Positions 19,750 to 29,611 of a stretch of DNA of 45,403 bases are shown here, piece by piece. The position numbers and the translations under genes are program-made. Position 1 is the stretch's first letter. Each line of letters opens with the position of its first letter. The notes beneath the pieces are model-generated. The model did no database searches, was not told the DNA's origin, and was given only the letters and a program-made list of their open reading frames with translations. The stretch lies in assembly GCA_004294225.1 (NCBI GenBank), contig REBA01000024.1, positions 1 through 45,403 of the forward strand. Direction: 5' to 3'. This DNA is from Cytophagales bacterium (GTDB lineage Bacteria; Bacteroidota; Bacteroidia; Cytophagales; Cytophagaceae).

Positions 19750-21702
19750 TTAGGCCTCAAATATTATCATAAACTTTGTACCAATACCTTCTTTGCTTTC
19801 CATGCTTATTGTAGCCCCTAATCTTTCAAGCGTAGTTTTTACTATATACATACCAAGACCAGTGCCTGTTGATTGAGCATTGATTTTAAAAAACATATCA
19901 AAGATTTTTGAATTATATTCTTCAGCAATACCAATTCCGTTATCTTCATAAATAATATTAAGCTTTTCACTGGTTGGTTCTATTCTTAACTGTATGTAGG
20001 AATCTTGTTTTTGGGTATCGCAATAATTGATTCCATTCTCTATAAGGTTTTGTAAAACTGAATAGATTAATCTCCGATCAGATTCAAAGAACATGATTTT
20101 AGGTATGATAAAATCGAATCTAATATTTTTAAAATTAGGATGATATTCAAAGCTAGAGGTGATCTCAGTAAATAACATATGAAAATCAATTCTAGTTCTT
20201 TCTATTTCAAAATGATTTGTTTTAACTACATTCAACAAATCAGCTAAAGTATCATCCAACCTTTTGCTGCTCTTGAAGATATGTTCAAAATATCCTTGAG
20301 CAATTTCTTCTTTTGTTTCTAACAAGCCTAATTGAGCCAAGCCCAACATCGATTTTAATGGCCCTTTGATGTCATGCGAAGCTCTGTAGATGAAAGTGTC
20401 TAATTGTTTATTTCTCTCTTCTAATTCTTTTGTTCTTTCAGATACCTTTTGTTCAAGACTTTGAGTGATTTGGTCTTTATAAGTTTCATTTTTCTTCATT
20501 TGGTTAATTAACTCGTTCTTGGCTTTATCTTTTTCTTCGCCTACCAATTGAAGTCTATCGCCAAGAGAGAGTGAAAACAAAAACATTCCCATACAGCCAA
20601 AAATCATAAATAAAGTTTTTTGGTCTAAATCAATTGATCCTAAAGTGATATCGATTTTTAGTCCATGTATTAAGATTCCAATGTAGAGTGCTGCAAAAGC
20701 AATTAAAAAGTTCTTAGCAGGTTGAAATCTTTTCAAATAAGTGAACACGCCTATATAAAAAACGGGCAATAGGATAATGATGTCTACCCAAGGCGAACGC
20801 ATGGCATCAAACAGAAACTTACCAATTAAATAACAGAGTATTCTAATCGCTATCAAATAAGAAAAATAATTGTCTAAAACAGAATTTCTATTCTTAACAT
20901 GAAAAAAACTTTTGGCATATAAAAGAAAAAATATGCTTATTAGCGTAAAAGGAATGTTATATAAATCGAGTATATTTTCTTTGTTTAATCCTGCCCACCA
21001 AAGGAAATTGGTTTGGTAATACCAAGTCATAGAAGAGAAAAAAGCAAAAGCAACTACATACAAAGAATAGTAGAGATAAGCGTATTCTTTAAGCTTCACA
21101 AACAATATAAAATTATAAAATGCTGCTACGAGTATAATTCCAAATAACAAACCATGTAAAAGATATTTGTACAATTCATGATTTACAAAAGTTAATAATG
21201 GCTTAGCTATTAAATCTCCAGGATTCTGATATACTTTAAGTTTTATGTAGTAAACAATTTTATTATTTTCTAATTGATGAGGTAAACTTACTACAGGAAC
21301 ACTTGTTTTAAATTCTTTATCTGAAAATTTAGTGTCTACTCCAGAATATTTACACTTGTACCCTTGAGAAGTAGGGTAATAAAGCTCCATTCTCTTTAAT
21401 AAAAAAGGAGTAAAAAAGACAAAATCTTTTCTAGTATTCCAAATGATAGTAATTTTAGCCCAATAGGATTTATTTTCATCCCAAGTGATTTCATTGTGTT
21501 TTTTTGTGAAATGGCTTTGAAAAGAGGGGTCTGAGATTTTTGTAATATCTAGCTCACCTTTGGCATCTTCAACAAACCTTGTAGTATAATAAAAGGGGAA
21601 ATCTGAGGTTTGTTCATTGAAAGTAACTACTATATCTCTATAATCTTTTGCATAGCAAAGAAAATTAGATATAAAGACAATAATGAATAGAAAATATTTC
21701 AT
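19750..21702 (-). CDS. 7TMR-DISM sensor histidine kinase
   Basis: This 650-residue membrane sensor kinase has a signal peptide (MKYFLFIIVFISNFLCYAKD). A periplasmic 7TMR-DISMED2-like beta domain spans about 25-165, seven transmembrane helices about 170-390, and a coiled coil about 395-430. The HisKA phosphoacceptor is H443 in RASHDIKGPLKS. The ATPase boxes are NLIENGINY (N), DNGIGI (G1) and GTGLGMYIVK (G2). An upstream ATG at 21750 would add 16 residues ahead of the signal peptide, so 21702 is preferred. No output regulator is fused. Its stop codon directly touches the stop of the convergent MoeB-like gene. Confidence 0.92.
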   Translation of the reverse strand: MKYFLFIIVFISNFLCYAKDYRDIVVTFNEQTSDFPFYYTTRFVEDAKGELDITKISDPSFQSHFTKKHNEITWDENKSYWAKITIIWNTRKDFVFFTPFLLKRMELYYPTSQGYKCKYSGVDTKFSDKEFKTSVPVVSLPHQLENNKIVYYIKLKVYQNPGDLIAKPLLTFVNHELYKYLLHGLLFGIILVAAFYNFILFVKLKEYAYLYYSLYVVAFAFFSSMTWYYQTNFLWWAGLNKENILDLYNIPFTLISIFFLLYAKSFFHVKNRNSVLDNYFSYLIAIRILCYLIGKFLFDAMRSPWVDIIILLPVFYIGVFTYLKRFQPAKNFLIAFAALYIGILIHGLKIDITLGSIDLDQKTLFMIFGCMGMFLFSLSLGDRLQLVGEEKDKAKNELINQMKKNETYKDQITQSLEQKVSERTKELEERNKQLDTFIYRASHDIKGPLKSMLGLAQLGLLETKEEIAQGYFEHIFKSSKRLDDTLADLLNVVKTNHFEIERTRIDFHMLFTEITSSFEYHPNFKNIRFDFIIPKIMFFESDRRLIYSVLQNLIENGINYCDTQKQDSYIQLRIEPTSEKLNIIYEDNGIGIAEEYNSKIFDMFFKINAQSTGTGLGMYIVKTTLERLGATISMESKEGIGTKFMIIFEA

Positions 21703-21827
21703 CCAAAGAAAATTTAAATAGCTACTTTGATGTATAGGAGTATAGGGCAAGAAGAGCTACTCAACACAATTGTAAAGTATCACCTTGTACGTATTATAGA
21801 AAAAATGTTTGAAATTAAAGGTAAATT

Positions 21828-22520
21828 TTACGCTTGAACCATATCAATTATAGATTCAAAAATAGCCCTCCCATCAAGATTATTTAAAAGCCCATCTGCC
21901 GCTCTTTCTGGATGAGGCATCATACCAAATACATTTTTAGTTTTATTACACACACCAGCTATGTTTTGTAAAGAACCATTAGCATTAGTGCTTTCATTCA
22001 CAGTGCCATTGCTATCGCAATATCTAAAAAGAATTTGTTCATTCTTGTTAAGTTCTGCTAAAGTTATGTCATCAGCATAGTATTTACCTTCACCATGAGC
22101 TATAGGAATTAGGTATGGCTTTGAAATATCAAGTTTAGAAGTTATCAGTGCATTGTTATGTTCTGCTTTTAGAAACACATTTTTACAAATAAACTTTCTA
22201 GAATTGTTATGTAATAATGCTCCTGGCAATAAATGTGCTTCTGTAAGAATTTGAAAACCATTGCAAATACCCATTATAAAACCACCTTTGTCTGCATGTT
22301 CAAATACTTTTTCCATAATTGGAGAAAATCGAGCAATTGCTCCAGAACGAAGATAATCACCGTAAGAAAAACCCCCTGGTAGAAAAATAAAATCACAAGC
22401 TTGTAACGATTGGTCTTTATGCCATAATTTTACAACATCTTGTTTCATATTGTTTTTTAAAACATAATATAAATCTTCGTCGCAGTTGGAACCAGGAAAT
22501 ACGATAACTCCAAATTTCAT
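21828..22520 (-). CDS. purQ: Phosphoribosylformylglycinamidine synthase subunit PurQ
   Basis: PurQ is the glutaminase of FGAM synthase, supplying ammonia in the fourth step of purine synthesis. The 230-residue length is normal. It has FPGSNCDED at the N-terminus, the class I amidotransferase nucleophile C86 in GICNGFQ, and the His-Glu pair in MPHPERA near residue 204. purL and purS are not adjacent. The gene has a 5' leader of about 70 bases that contains a perfect hairpin. Confidence 0.96.
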   Translation of the reverse strand: MKFGVIVFPGSNCDEDLYYVLKNNMKQDVVKLWHKDQSLQACDFIFLPGGFSYGDYLRSGAIARFSPIMEKVFEHADKGGFIMGICNGFQILTEAHLLPGALLHNNSRKFICKNVFLKAEHNNALITSKLDISKPYLIPIAHGEGKYYADDITLAELNKNEQILFRYCDSNGTVNESTNANGSLQNIAGVCNKTKNVFGMMPHPERAADGLLNNLDGRAIFESIIDMVQA

Positions 22521-22560
22521 TGTAATGTTATTTATTATTTTATTTTCTATTAAGTATAGA

Positions 22561-22587
22561 TTGAAGATAAGTACCTTTTATCTTCAA
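22561..22587 (-). promoter_or_regulatory. Perfect hairpin in the purQ leader
   Basis: TTGAAGATAA (22561-22570) and TTATCTTCAA (22578-22587) form a perfect 10-bp stem with a 7-nt loop. It lies between the putative purQ promoter and its start codon, so it would be transcribed in the mRNA leader. No U-run follows, so it is not an obvious terminator. It could be a protein operator or an RNA stability element. Confidence 0.5.
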
Positions 22588-22596
22588 AAGCTAAAA

Positions 22597-22604
22597 CAAA
22601 GTTA
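22597..22604 (-). promoter_or_regulatory. -7 promoter box of purQ
   Basis: The minus strand reads TAACTTTG here, an exact TAnnTTTG match, about 77 bases before the purQ ATG. I do not see a TTG at the usual -33 distance. Confidence 0.5.
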
Positions 22605-22719
22605 GTAATTGCTTGAAACATCTCCACTAGTTTCTGTTTTAAATTTATCAAAATCTAATTTTTCCTGTTTTAGTTAAAAATGGCTATCTTTAAGCCAAGT
22701 TTTATAATTTTATTTGATT

Positions 22720-23595
22720 ATGATACCACTTCCTGTAATAGAATCTAATGAGAAAAAATATTCAAAAAAACCTGATTGGCTTAGGGTAAAATTACCAGTT
22801 GGTAAAGAATATCTAAAAGTACGACAATTGGTGGATGAGCACAAGTTGCATACAATTTGTGAAAGTGGTAATTGTCCAAACATGGGAGAATGCTGGGGAG
22901 AAGGTACAGCTACGTTCATGATTCTAGGAAATGTATGTACTAGAAGTTGTTCCTTTTGTGCAGTTGCTACAGGAAAGCCAAACGAGTATGATACTGACGA
23001 GCCCAATAGAGTTGCGGATGCAGTAAGATTAATGCAAGTAAAGCATTGTGTTATTACTTCTGTAAACAGAGACGAGCTAAAAGATAGAGGTGCTGAAATT
23101 TGGTATCAGACTGTAGTAAAGGTAAAAGAACAATCTCCAAACACTACAATAGAAACACTAATCCCTGATGTAAAAAATAATTGGGATGCACTTACTAGAA
23201 TGATTTCTGCTGGCCAAGAAGTGGTGTCTCATAATATGGAGACCGTAAAAAGATTATACCGAATAGTAAGACCTCAGGCTAAATATGACAGAAGCTTAGA
23301 ACAGATTCGAAGAACTAAAGATTTTGGGAAAAGAACCAAATCGGGTATAATGTTAGGACTTGGTGAAACGGCTGATGAAGTTTATGAAGCTATGGATGAC
23401 CTTGTTGCTCATGGTTTGGATGTGCTTACCCTTGGGCAGTATCTTCAACCCACAAAGCTTCATCTAGAGGTTGCGGAATTCATCCATCCAGATCAGTTCG
23501 CTCATTATAAAGAAGAAGGTTTAAAAAGAGGCTTAAAATACGTAGAATCAGGCCCCTTAGTAAGGTCGTCTTACCATTCCGAAAGACATCTTTAA
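22720..23595 (+). CDS. lipA: Lipoyl synthase
   Basis: LipA is a radical SAM enzyme that inserts two sulfurs into octanoyl groups on lipoyl-dependent proteins such as the pyruvate dehydrogenase E2 subunit. The 291-residue length is normal. The auxiliary cluster cysteines are C47, C52 and C58 ([12 protein letters not shown]). The radical SAM cluster is C73, C77 and C80 (CTRSCSFC). The C-terminal RSSYHSE holds the conserved serine ligand. A TTG two codons upstream (22714) is in frame, but the ATG at 22720 is the better start. lipB is not nearby. Confidence 0.97.
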   Translation: MIPLPVIESNEKKYSKKPDWLRVKLPVGKEYLKVRQLVDEHKLHTICESGNCPNMGECWGEGTATFMILGNVCTRSCSFCAVATGKPNEYDTDEPNRVADAVRLMQVKHCVITSVNRDELKDRGAEIWYQTVVKVKEQSPNTTIETLIPDVKNNWDALTRMISAGQEVVSHNMETVKRLYRIVRPQAKYDRSLEQIRRTKDFGKRTKSGIMLGLGETADEVYEAMDDLVAHGLDVLTLGQYLQPTKLHLEVAEFIHPDQFAHYKEEGLKRGLKYVESGPLVRSSYHSERHL

Positions 23596-23645
23596 ATCTA
23601 AAAACTATCCTTTTAATTGTATATAAATCTAAAATATATTTTTAG

Positions 23646-23691
23646 CTTGGTTTTATTTTATTAATCATTATATCATTTTCTTAAAACCAAG
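23646..23691. repeat. 10-bp inverted repeat between lipA and maeB
   Basis: CTTGGTTTTA (23646-23655) and TAAAACCAAG (23682-23691) are perfect inverse copies separated by 26 A+T-rich bases. The right arm is followed by TTTCTT. It may be a long-loop terminator for lipA, 50 bases after its stop, or a regulator-binding site for maeB, whose ATG is 26 bases away. Confidence 0.5.
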
Positions 23692-23717
23692 TTTCTTAAA
23701 ATTTCAAAACATTAATC

Positions 23718-25994
23718 ATGTCCATAGATATCAGAAAACAAGATGCCTTGAATTATCATACTCAAGGTCAGCCAGGAAAAATAGAAGTAGTGCCAACCAA
23801 AATGCTTAGTTCACAACTTGATTTAGCTTTGGCATATTCCCCTGGAGTAGCCGAGCCTTGCAAGGAAATAGAAGCAGATGTTGAAAATGTATATAAATAT
23901 ACCGCAAAAGGAAATTTGGTTGCTGTAATTTCCAATGGAACCGCTGTTCTCGGGCTTGGTAATATAGGGCCAGAAGCCTCAAAACCAGTAATGGAGGGAA
24001 AAGGTGTTTTATTTAAAAAATTTGCTGGTATAGATGTATTTGACCTTGAGATAAATTGTACTGACCCTAAAGAATTTATTAGAATAGTAAAATCTTTAGA
24101 GCCCACTTTTGGGGGCATTAATCTTGAAGATATTAAAGCTCCAGAATGCTTTGAAATCGAAACAGAGTTAAGGAAACAAATGAATATCCCTATCATGCAC
24201 GATGATCAGCATGGTACTGCCATCATTTCTGGTGCAGCACTTTTGAATGCCTTATCAATAGTGAATAAAGATATTTCAAAAATAAAAATGGTAGTGAATG
24301 GTGGTGGAGCTTCTGCCATTTCTTGCACCAAATTATACCTTCATTTGGGCGTAAAAAAAGAAAATATGATTATGTGCGATAGCAAGGGCGTAATCAGAGC
24401 TGATAGAAAAGAACTTGACTCAAGTAAAGCCGAATTTGCAACTCATCAAGACCATCATCAACTAGCAGATGCCATTGTAAATGCAGATGTTTTTATTGGT
24501 CTTTCTAAAGGCAATGTGCTAACACCAGAAATGCTAAGTTCTATGGCATCTGACCCCATTGTGTTTGCACTCGCTAATCCTACACCAGAAATAGATTACC
24601 ATCTGGCAATGAAAACAAGGCAAGATATTATTATGGCAACAGGGCGTTCAGATTTTCCCAATCAAGTGAACAATGTGTTAGGATTTCCATACATCTTCAG
24701 AGGAGCTTTAGATGTTAGAGCTACAGAAATCAACGAAGAAATGAAGCTCGCTGCAGTGCATGCCATAGCAAACCTAGCCAAAGAGACCATTCCTGATATA
24801 GTATCAAAAGCTTATGGTGATGATAAAATCAATTTTGGTAGGCAATACCTAATTCCAAAACCATTAGACCCTAGGCTGATTACCACTATATCACCTGCTG
24901 TTGCTAAAGCTGCTATGGATTCTGGTATTGCCAAATTTCATATCACTGACTGGGAAGCCTATGATGAACAACTTCAAAAAAGGATTGGTATAGATCAAAA
25001 ACTAATGTCTAGAATTATAAGCCGTGCCAAGCAATCGCCCAAAAGAATAGTATTTGCAGAAGCTGATCACCCTAAAATATTGAAAGCAGCTCAAATATTA
25101 GTAGATGAAGGTATCGCTAATCCTATATTACTAGGCAATGTAGATCGAATTAAGAAAATCATAGAAGAGCATAATCTAGACCTTAAAGACTGCGTTATCA
25201 TTAACCCTACCGATGATAAAGAGAAAAGAAAATTATATGCAGAAACGCTATATAAAAAACGCCAAAGAAAAGGCGTTACTTTTATAGAAGGTAGAAAGTT
25301 GATGAAAGATCGAAATTATTTTGGTGCAATGATGGTAGAAATGGGCGAAGCCGATGCACTCATCAGTGGTTTAACCAAAGACTATGCCACTACAATGAGA
25401 CCCGCTCTTCAAATTATTGGGGTAGAAAAAGGTGTTTCTAGGGTTGCTGGTATGTACATCATTATTAATAAAACTGGCACTTTCTTCTTTGCTGATACTA
25501 CCGTAAATGTTAATCCTTCCGCAGAAGAGCTTGCTGATATTACTAACCTTACTGCTAGAGGAGTAAAATTCTTTGATATTGAGCCTAGAATAGCTATGCT
25601 GTCTTATTCTAACTTTGGTTCTGCAAATGGCGAAATCCCTAATAAAGTAGCTCAAGCAGTGAAAATAGTTCATCAAAAATATCCTACTCTTGTGGTTGAT
25701 GGAGACATTCAGGCAAACATAGCTTTAGATACTAAGCTTCAACAAGAGGTTTATCCTTTTAGTCGCTTAGCCAAGGACGGTGCAAATACATTTATATTCC
25801 CAGAACTTGCTTCAGGAAATATTGCCTATAAACTACTTCAAGAGATTGGTGGTGCAGAGGCTATAGGCCCCGTTTTGATGGGTATGGCAAAACCTGTCCA
25901 TGTGCTCCAGCTTGGAAGTTCTGTAAGAGAAATTGTCAATATGGTAGCAATAGCAGTGGTAGATGCTCAGAATTTTTCTTCGCATCAACTTTAA
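23718..25994 (+). CDS. maeB: NADP-dependent malic enzyme with phosphotransacetylase domain
   Basis: This 758-residue MaeB-type malic enzyme decarboxylates malate to pyruvate with NADP reduction. The N-terminal malic domain (about 15-150) holds [10 protein letters not shown] and the NAD(P)-binding domain follows with [10 protein letters not shown] and [11 protein letters not shown]. The C-terminal third (about 430-750) is a phosphotransacetylase-like domain ([15 protein letters not shown] to [16 protein letters not shown]). In known MaeB proteins this domain is regulatory and binds acetyl-CoA rather than being catalytic. Length is normal. It sits alone between lipA and a small secreted protein. 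Confidence 0.96.
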   Translation: MSIDIRKQDALNYHTQGQPGKIEVVPTKMLSSQLDLALAYSPGVAEPCKEIEADVENVYKYTAKGNLVAVISNGTAVLGLGNIGPEASKPVMEGKGVLFKKFAGIDVFDLEINCTDPKEFIRIVKSLEPTFGGINLEDIKAPECFEIETELRKQMNIPIMHDDQHGTAIISGAALLNALSIVNKDISKIKMVVNGGGASAISCTKLYLHLGVKKENMIMCDSKGVIRADRKELDSSKAEFATHQDHHQLADAIVNADVFIGLSKGNVLTPEMLSSMASDPIVFALANPTPEIDYHLAMKTRQDIIMATGRSDFPNQVNNVLGFPYIFRGALDVRATEINEEMKLAAVHAIANLAKETIPDIVSKAYGDDKINFGRQYLIPKPLDPRLITTISPAVAKAAMDSGIAKFHITDWEAYDEQLQKRIGIDQKLMSRIISRAKQSPKRIVFAEADHPKILKAAQILVDEGIANPILLGNVDRIKKIIEEHNLDLKDCVIINPTDDKEKRKLYAETLYKKRQRKGVTFIEGRKLMKDRNYFGAMMVEMGEADALISGLTKDYATTMRPALQIIGVEKGVSRVAGMYIIINKTGTFFFADTTVNVNPSAEELADITNLTARGVKFFDIEPRIAMLSYSNFGSANGEIPNKVAQAVKIVHQKYPTLVVDGDIQANIALDTKLQQEVYPFSRLAKDGANTFIFPELASGNIAYKLLQEIGGAEAIGPVLMGMAKPVHVLQLGSSVREIVNMVAIAVVDAQNFSSHQL

Positions 25995-26072
25995 TTTATT
26001 TTCAATGTTATAAATAATGTTTGTATTTATATCTATTGTTTTCTGCTGTAATTAAAAGTCTTGTATATAGCA

Positions 26073-26561
26073 ATGTTTTCTTTTCTGCTCAATTTCATAT
26101 TGGTTTTTTCTTCATTTTCTATTGAATATTCAATTACACAAAAGGATTTTGATAGAAAATCTTATTATAAATATTTAGGAAGCGAAGACGTTCAAGGAAT
26201 AATTGCTCAGATTAATCTTCTTAAATCAGATGCTACCAACAAAGGTTTTGTGGCTGCATTGAAGATGAAAAAAGCAGGATTAAGTGGAGGTGTTTTTGAA
26301 AAATTATCTTTATTCAGAGAAGGAAGTACTGAATTGGATTCAGAAATAGAAGCTCATCCAAGTCATACTGAACTGAGACTGCTCAGACTTATGGTTCAAG
26401 AACAAGCTCCAAGAATTTTAAATTATAATGATGATATTGCTACTGATGCTAAAAACATAAAAACCAATTACAAACTTTTGCCAAGTGAAACACTGAAAGT
26501 GCTTCTTAAATACTGTAATAAATCTAAAGCATTAAAAGTTTCAGATTTCCAACTTGATTAG
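26073..26561 (+). CDS. Small secreted protein of unknown function
   Basis: This 162-residue protein begins with a signal-peptide-like segment (MFSFLLNFILVFSSFS). The rest is predicted mostly helical, with the conserved-looking stretch HPSHTELRLLRLMVQEQAP near residue 95. A TTG four codons upstream (26061) is in frame, but the ATG is a better start. I recognise no named domain. It reads like the small conserved Bacteroidota proteins that contain a TELRLLRL segment. It ends 12 bases before the convergent TMEM220 gene. Confidence 0.7.
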   Translation: MFSFLLNFILVFSSFSIEYSITQKDFDRKSYYKYLGSEDVQGIIAQINLLKSDATNKGFVAALKMKKAGLSGGVFEKLSLFREGSTELDSEIEAHPSHTELRLLRLMVQEQAPRILNYNDDIATDAKNIKTNYKLLPSETLKVLLKYCNKSKALKVSDFQLD

Positions 26562-26573
26562 TTGTGCTTTATT

Positions 26574-26942
26574 TTAGGCCATTTTTCTTTTCCGCTCTAG
26601 GAAATATTGAACTACTAATAATAACGAAGCGATTATTAAACCACCAAATTCTCTAGTCTCTTCTATATACATTTTATTGTCCACCATTCTTTGCATAAGG
26701 TTATGACCTTTTTCCTTTTCTATCCACTCTATTACGCTTGGCAATAGATATAAAGCACCAATGGTATAGGCGATGATTCCTGACAAAGTGAAATATTGGT
26801 TATATCTATTTATAAATCCAAGCAAAATCATCAATAGGCCATATCCATAAATGGTTATCCAAATAAATGGGTCTGGGTCGTTGTACTGAACTATTATAAA
26901 ACTTGAGTAAACGAGTAAAAACAAAGCGTAGATGATTTTCAT
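26574..26942 (-). CDS. TMEM220 family membrane protein
   Basis: This 122-residue protein has four hydrophobic segments. The motif VQYNDPDPFIWITIYGYG near residue 18 is the signature of the TMEM220 family (PF15071), shared by bacteria and eukaryotes and without known biochemistry. The C-terminal EETREFGGLIIA segment is also conserved. It lies convergent to the small secreted protein and 99 bases downstream of the PhoX-like gene on the same strand. Confidence 0.85.
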   Translation of the reverse strand: MKIIYALFLLVYSSFIIVQYNDPDPFIWITIYGYGLLMILLGFINRYNQYFTLSGIIAYTIGALYLLPSVIEWIEKEKGHNLMQRMVDNKMYIEETREFGGLIIASLLLVVQYFLERKRKMA

Positions 26943-27041
26943 ATCAATAGGATTCAGTAACTAAGATTATTTTAAGAAGTTTAAATTTATTTGGGTTAAA
27001 TATACATAGATTCAATATCAGTTTTTATTTCATTTACCAAA

Positions 27042-28472
27042 TCACCAACCAGAGATAACAATAGTACTAGACTTGTTCCAGGGAATAATATTATTTGAAT
27101 TGGGATGTTGAATGTTTACAAAATAACTTTTATAATCTGGGGTAAAGTATCCTCCTGTGCTTTCAGCACCTTCGGGTACTAGCAAGAAAAGCTGTAAATC
27201 ATCAATCTGTGGTTTTTTAATCGATAAATCTAGCCACCATATTTTATTGGTATTTTGTAGCTTTTTCACATAAGGGATATCTTTACCTAACTTTTGGATA
27301 TTGTCTTCATTTATCACTAAATAAGTTTTATTTTTATGCCTACAAAAAGTAATCCCATCTGGATTATAAAAGTATTTTTTAGGACTTGTAATACTTTCTC
27401 CCCCTTTTAATAAAGGCTGAATTGTATTGGAATTGGGGTCAAACATTAATACTGCACCAAATGGAAAATCAATAGTTTCTTTATTGTTATTAATCGTCAT
27501 GATTTTAGAAAGATGTTCTGCAGGATTTCCGTTGAAACAATTCTTTTTACTATAATCAAAATCTGCTGTACCTGTTTCGGTAATATAAATCTTACCATCT
27601 ACATAGGTAAGCCATTCCATTCTAAGAAAGAATGTAGCACCTAATCTAAGCGCCACGTCTCTAGCTATTAGTAGTGAGTCTATTTCCATCGGAAGAGGAA
27701 TCCATTTACCAGAGGTTCTATCGGTTTCCTGACGGTATGCATAGAGTTGCCCCTTATCAAATTCATTAGGGCTGTCAGCAATAAACTTAAAAAATACACT
27801 TGGGCTATGGTCGTCTGTAAGAAACATTGTTTTGTTGTCGGGCATAATTATGGCTCCCTCGTGCGAATACCTTCCTAATGAGAACAATTTTTGTGTGGCT
27901 TTTTTTGTTTTTACATCTACTTCTACCATCCAGCCCATGTTCTGCCATCTAGGATGCTGAAGAAAATCTGAGGTATCTCTAAATCCTTTCCCTTTTTTAA
28001 ATAAATTTTTATTGCTATTAGGTGGAAATTCTTCTGCACTTAGGATTTTATTATTTGAAGTGAGTACTCCACTACAATTGTTGTAAGTGCCTCCTACATT
28101 TGAGAAACCAATATTTTCTTTAAGCACGACATTCCATTGGCGGTCTGATTTGGACAAAGTGATTAATGTCGCTCCTCCTCCATCTCCTAATATGGTGCTC
28201 GAATCGTTGCACTCATGCGACACAAACAAAGTTCCTTTATTGGGATTATCTTCATTAGGAATAAAACAATTATAATCATGATGCCCTTTAGCTGGGGCAA
28301 CTTTCCCATCGTTAGTAGAGACAGCATCTCCTTCTTGAAATAGAATTTGATAACTGAGTTTGGGTGCAAGTTGAAATTCTGTATTGGTGATTTTTTTCAA
28401 TGGCTCAAAAGGTAATTGAGCATGGGTTATATTGAAAATAAAAAACAAACAAATAATCAACAAGGTTTTCAT
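27042..28472 (-). CDS. PhoX/DUF839 family secreted protein
   Basis: This 476-residue protein has a signal peptide (MKTLLIICLFFIFNITHAQ). The beta-propeller fold of the PhoX/DUF839 family is suggested by GTLFVSHECND, GGTYNNCSGVLT, LSAEEFPP and ISAEN-type segments such as YLVINEDNIQKLG. Characterised PhoX enzymes are calcium- and iron-dependent alkaline phosphatases. I cannot confirm all metal ligands here, so phosphatase activity is a family-based guess. The DUF6929 gene lies 11 bases upstream on the same strand, so the pair is an operon. Confidence 0.75.
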   Translation of the reverse strand: MKTLLIICLFFIFNITHAQLPFEPLKKITNTEFQLAPKLSYQILFQEGDAVSTNDGKVAPAKGHHDYNCFIPNEDNPNKGTLFVSHECNDSSTILGDGGGATLITLSKSDRQWNVVLKENIGFSNVGGTYNNCSGVLTSNNKILSAEEFPPNSNKNLFKKGKGFRDTSDFLQHPRWQNMGWMVEVDVKTKKATQKLFSLGRYSHEGAIIMPDNKTMFLTDDHSPSVFFKFIADSPNEFDKGQLYAYRQETDRTSGKWIPLPMEIDSLLIARDVALRLGATFFLRMEWLTYVDGKIYITETGTADFDYSKKNCFNGNPAEHLSKIMTINNNKETIDFPFGAVLMFDPNSNTIQPLLKGGESITSPKKYFYNPDGITFCRHKNKTYLVINEDNIQKLGKDIPYVKKLQNTNKIWWLDLSIKKPQIDDLQLFLLVPEGAESTGGYFTPDYKSYFVNIQHPNSNNIIPWNKSSTIVISGW

Positions 28473-28483
28473 CTTTAGTGTTT

Positions 28484-29419
28484 TTATAGGTTAATTTCTA
28501 ACATTATAAGTTCTGAAACTCCATCATCACTGTCTGTAACGGCTATTGCAATATATTTCGACTCACTCTCTTTCTCAAAAATAGCAATAGACTCTACTTT
28601 ACCATAAAAATGATGGTCATTCTCTCTAATGGTAGTAGTGGATTTTATCTGGGATAAGGTTTTTGTTATTGAACCTTTCATTTTTCCTTGAGGATTTATT
28701 TCTATCCAGCCAAGAATGCTGCCCTTAACACTACCATCTTCTACGGCATCCTCTGTATCTTCTGCTGAGGCTGTGAAGAATAATTTATTCTCATGAATAC
28801 AAGCTCCCGAAAACCCACAATTGACCGATTCTAATTTAGGCAATTCGTAAAGAAAGACTTCAGGAAAAGGAATCATTTCTGAATTCTCAGCAAGGAAAAC
28901 TTGAAATTCTTCGGTATTAAATACCATGATTGCGTTATTGCCTTTCTTATTGGCTCTGTTCATCAAAACAAATAAATCATCAGAATAGGCAGATGCTTCT
29001 ATATTTAATTTTCCATCACTGACAATATCTTCGTTAGACCTTAGAAGATTATATAGCGATTTGAAATCTACAGGTTGAGAAAAAAACTTCTTGTTGTATT
29101 TCGTTGGCAATTTTACCAAATATCCATTGTCTCTATTTTCTTTACTTCCAGAACCATTGATTAAAACGTAGTGATAACCATTAATTTTGAAATAAGTCAT
29201 GCATTCAAAATCAGGTTTTTTCTTTTTAGGAATTCTTTCATTCGATTCATATTTTGATTCAAAGAGTTCTAATTTTTGTAGAATCTGCAAATTGTGATTA
29301 AGGCTAAATAAACTATTTGAATCATCCCCAATAACATAGATTATACCATTAATTATTTCAACTCCAGAAGCCGATGGAATATCTGTAAGTTTTGCCCTTT
29401 TTATAATTTCTGCTTTCAT
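28484..29419 (-). CDS. DUF6929-like beta-propeller protein
   Basis: This 311-residue protein has no signal peptide, so it is probably cytoplasmic. Repeated strand-turn units with D/E-rich loops (SGVEIINGIIYVIGDDSN, PDFECMTYF, LFVLMNRANKKGNNAI-type, FSGACIHENKLFFTASAEDTED) suggest a beta-propeller. It resembles the DUF6929 family. Comparable propellers include phytase- and esterase-like proteins, but no catalytic residue can be assigned. It is the first gene of a pair with the exported PhoX-like protein. Confidence 0.65.
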   Translation of the reverse strand: MKAEIIKRAKLTDIPSASGVEIINGIIYVIGDDSNSLFSLNHNLQILQKLELFESKYESNERIPKKKKPDFECMTYFKINGYHYVLINGSGSKENRDNGYLVKLPTKYNKKFFSQPVDFKSLYNLLRSNEDIVSDGKLNIEASAYSDDLFVLMNRANKKGNNAIMVFNTEEFQVFLAENSEMIPFPEVFLYELPKLESVNCGFSGACIHENKLFFTASAEDTEDAVEDGSVKGSILGWIEINPQGKMKGSITKTLSQIKSTTTIRENDHHFYGKVESIAIFEKESESKYIAIAVTDSDDGVSELIMLEINL

Positions 29420-29551
29420 ATGCCCTAAATTTACCTCTTTTAGAAGTTGTTTTGAACTAAAAATACCTATACTATATCTTTTTCTTTATTCGAATCAGAA
29501 AATTTATAGTCAAAAGATGGAATTAGTTTTTTCTTAGCGTAATTTTAATGA

Positions 29552-29559
29552 TAAATTTG
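29552..29559 (+). promoter_or_regulatory. -7 promoter box of the DksA/TraR-like gene
   Basis: TAAATTTG matches TAnnTTTG and lies 52 bases before the ATG at 29612. No convincing -33 TTG is visible. Confidence 0.5.
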
Positions 29560-29611
29560 TAAGTATTTAGCATACTAAAGAAATAGCTATCAAAAATCTA
29601 ATAAATGCATT

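Noticed and set aside
21703..21750. Longer N-terminus for the histidine kinase
   Set aside because: It would place 16 polar residues before a normal signal peptide; the ATG at 21702 gives the expected N-terminus.
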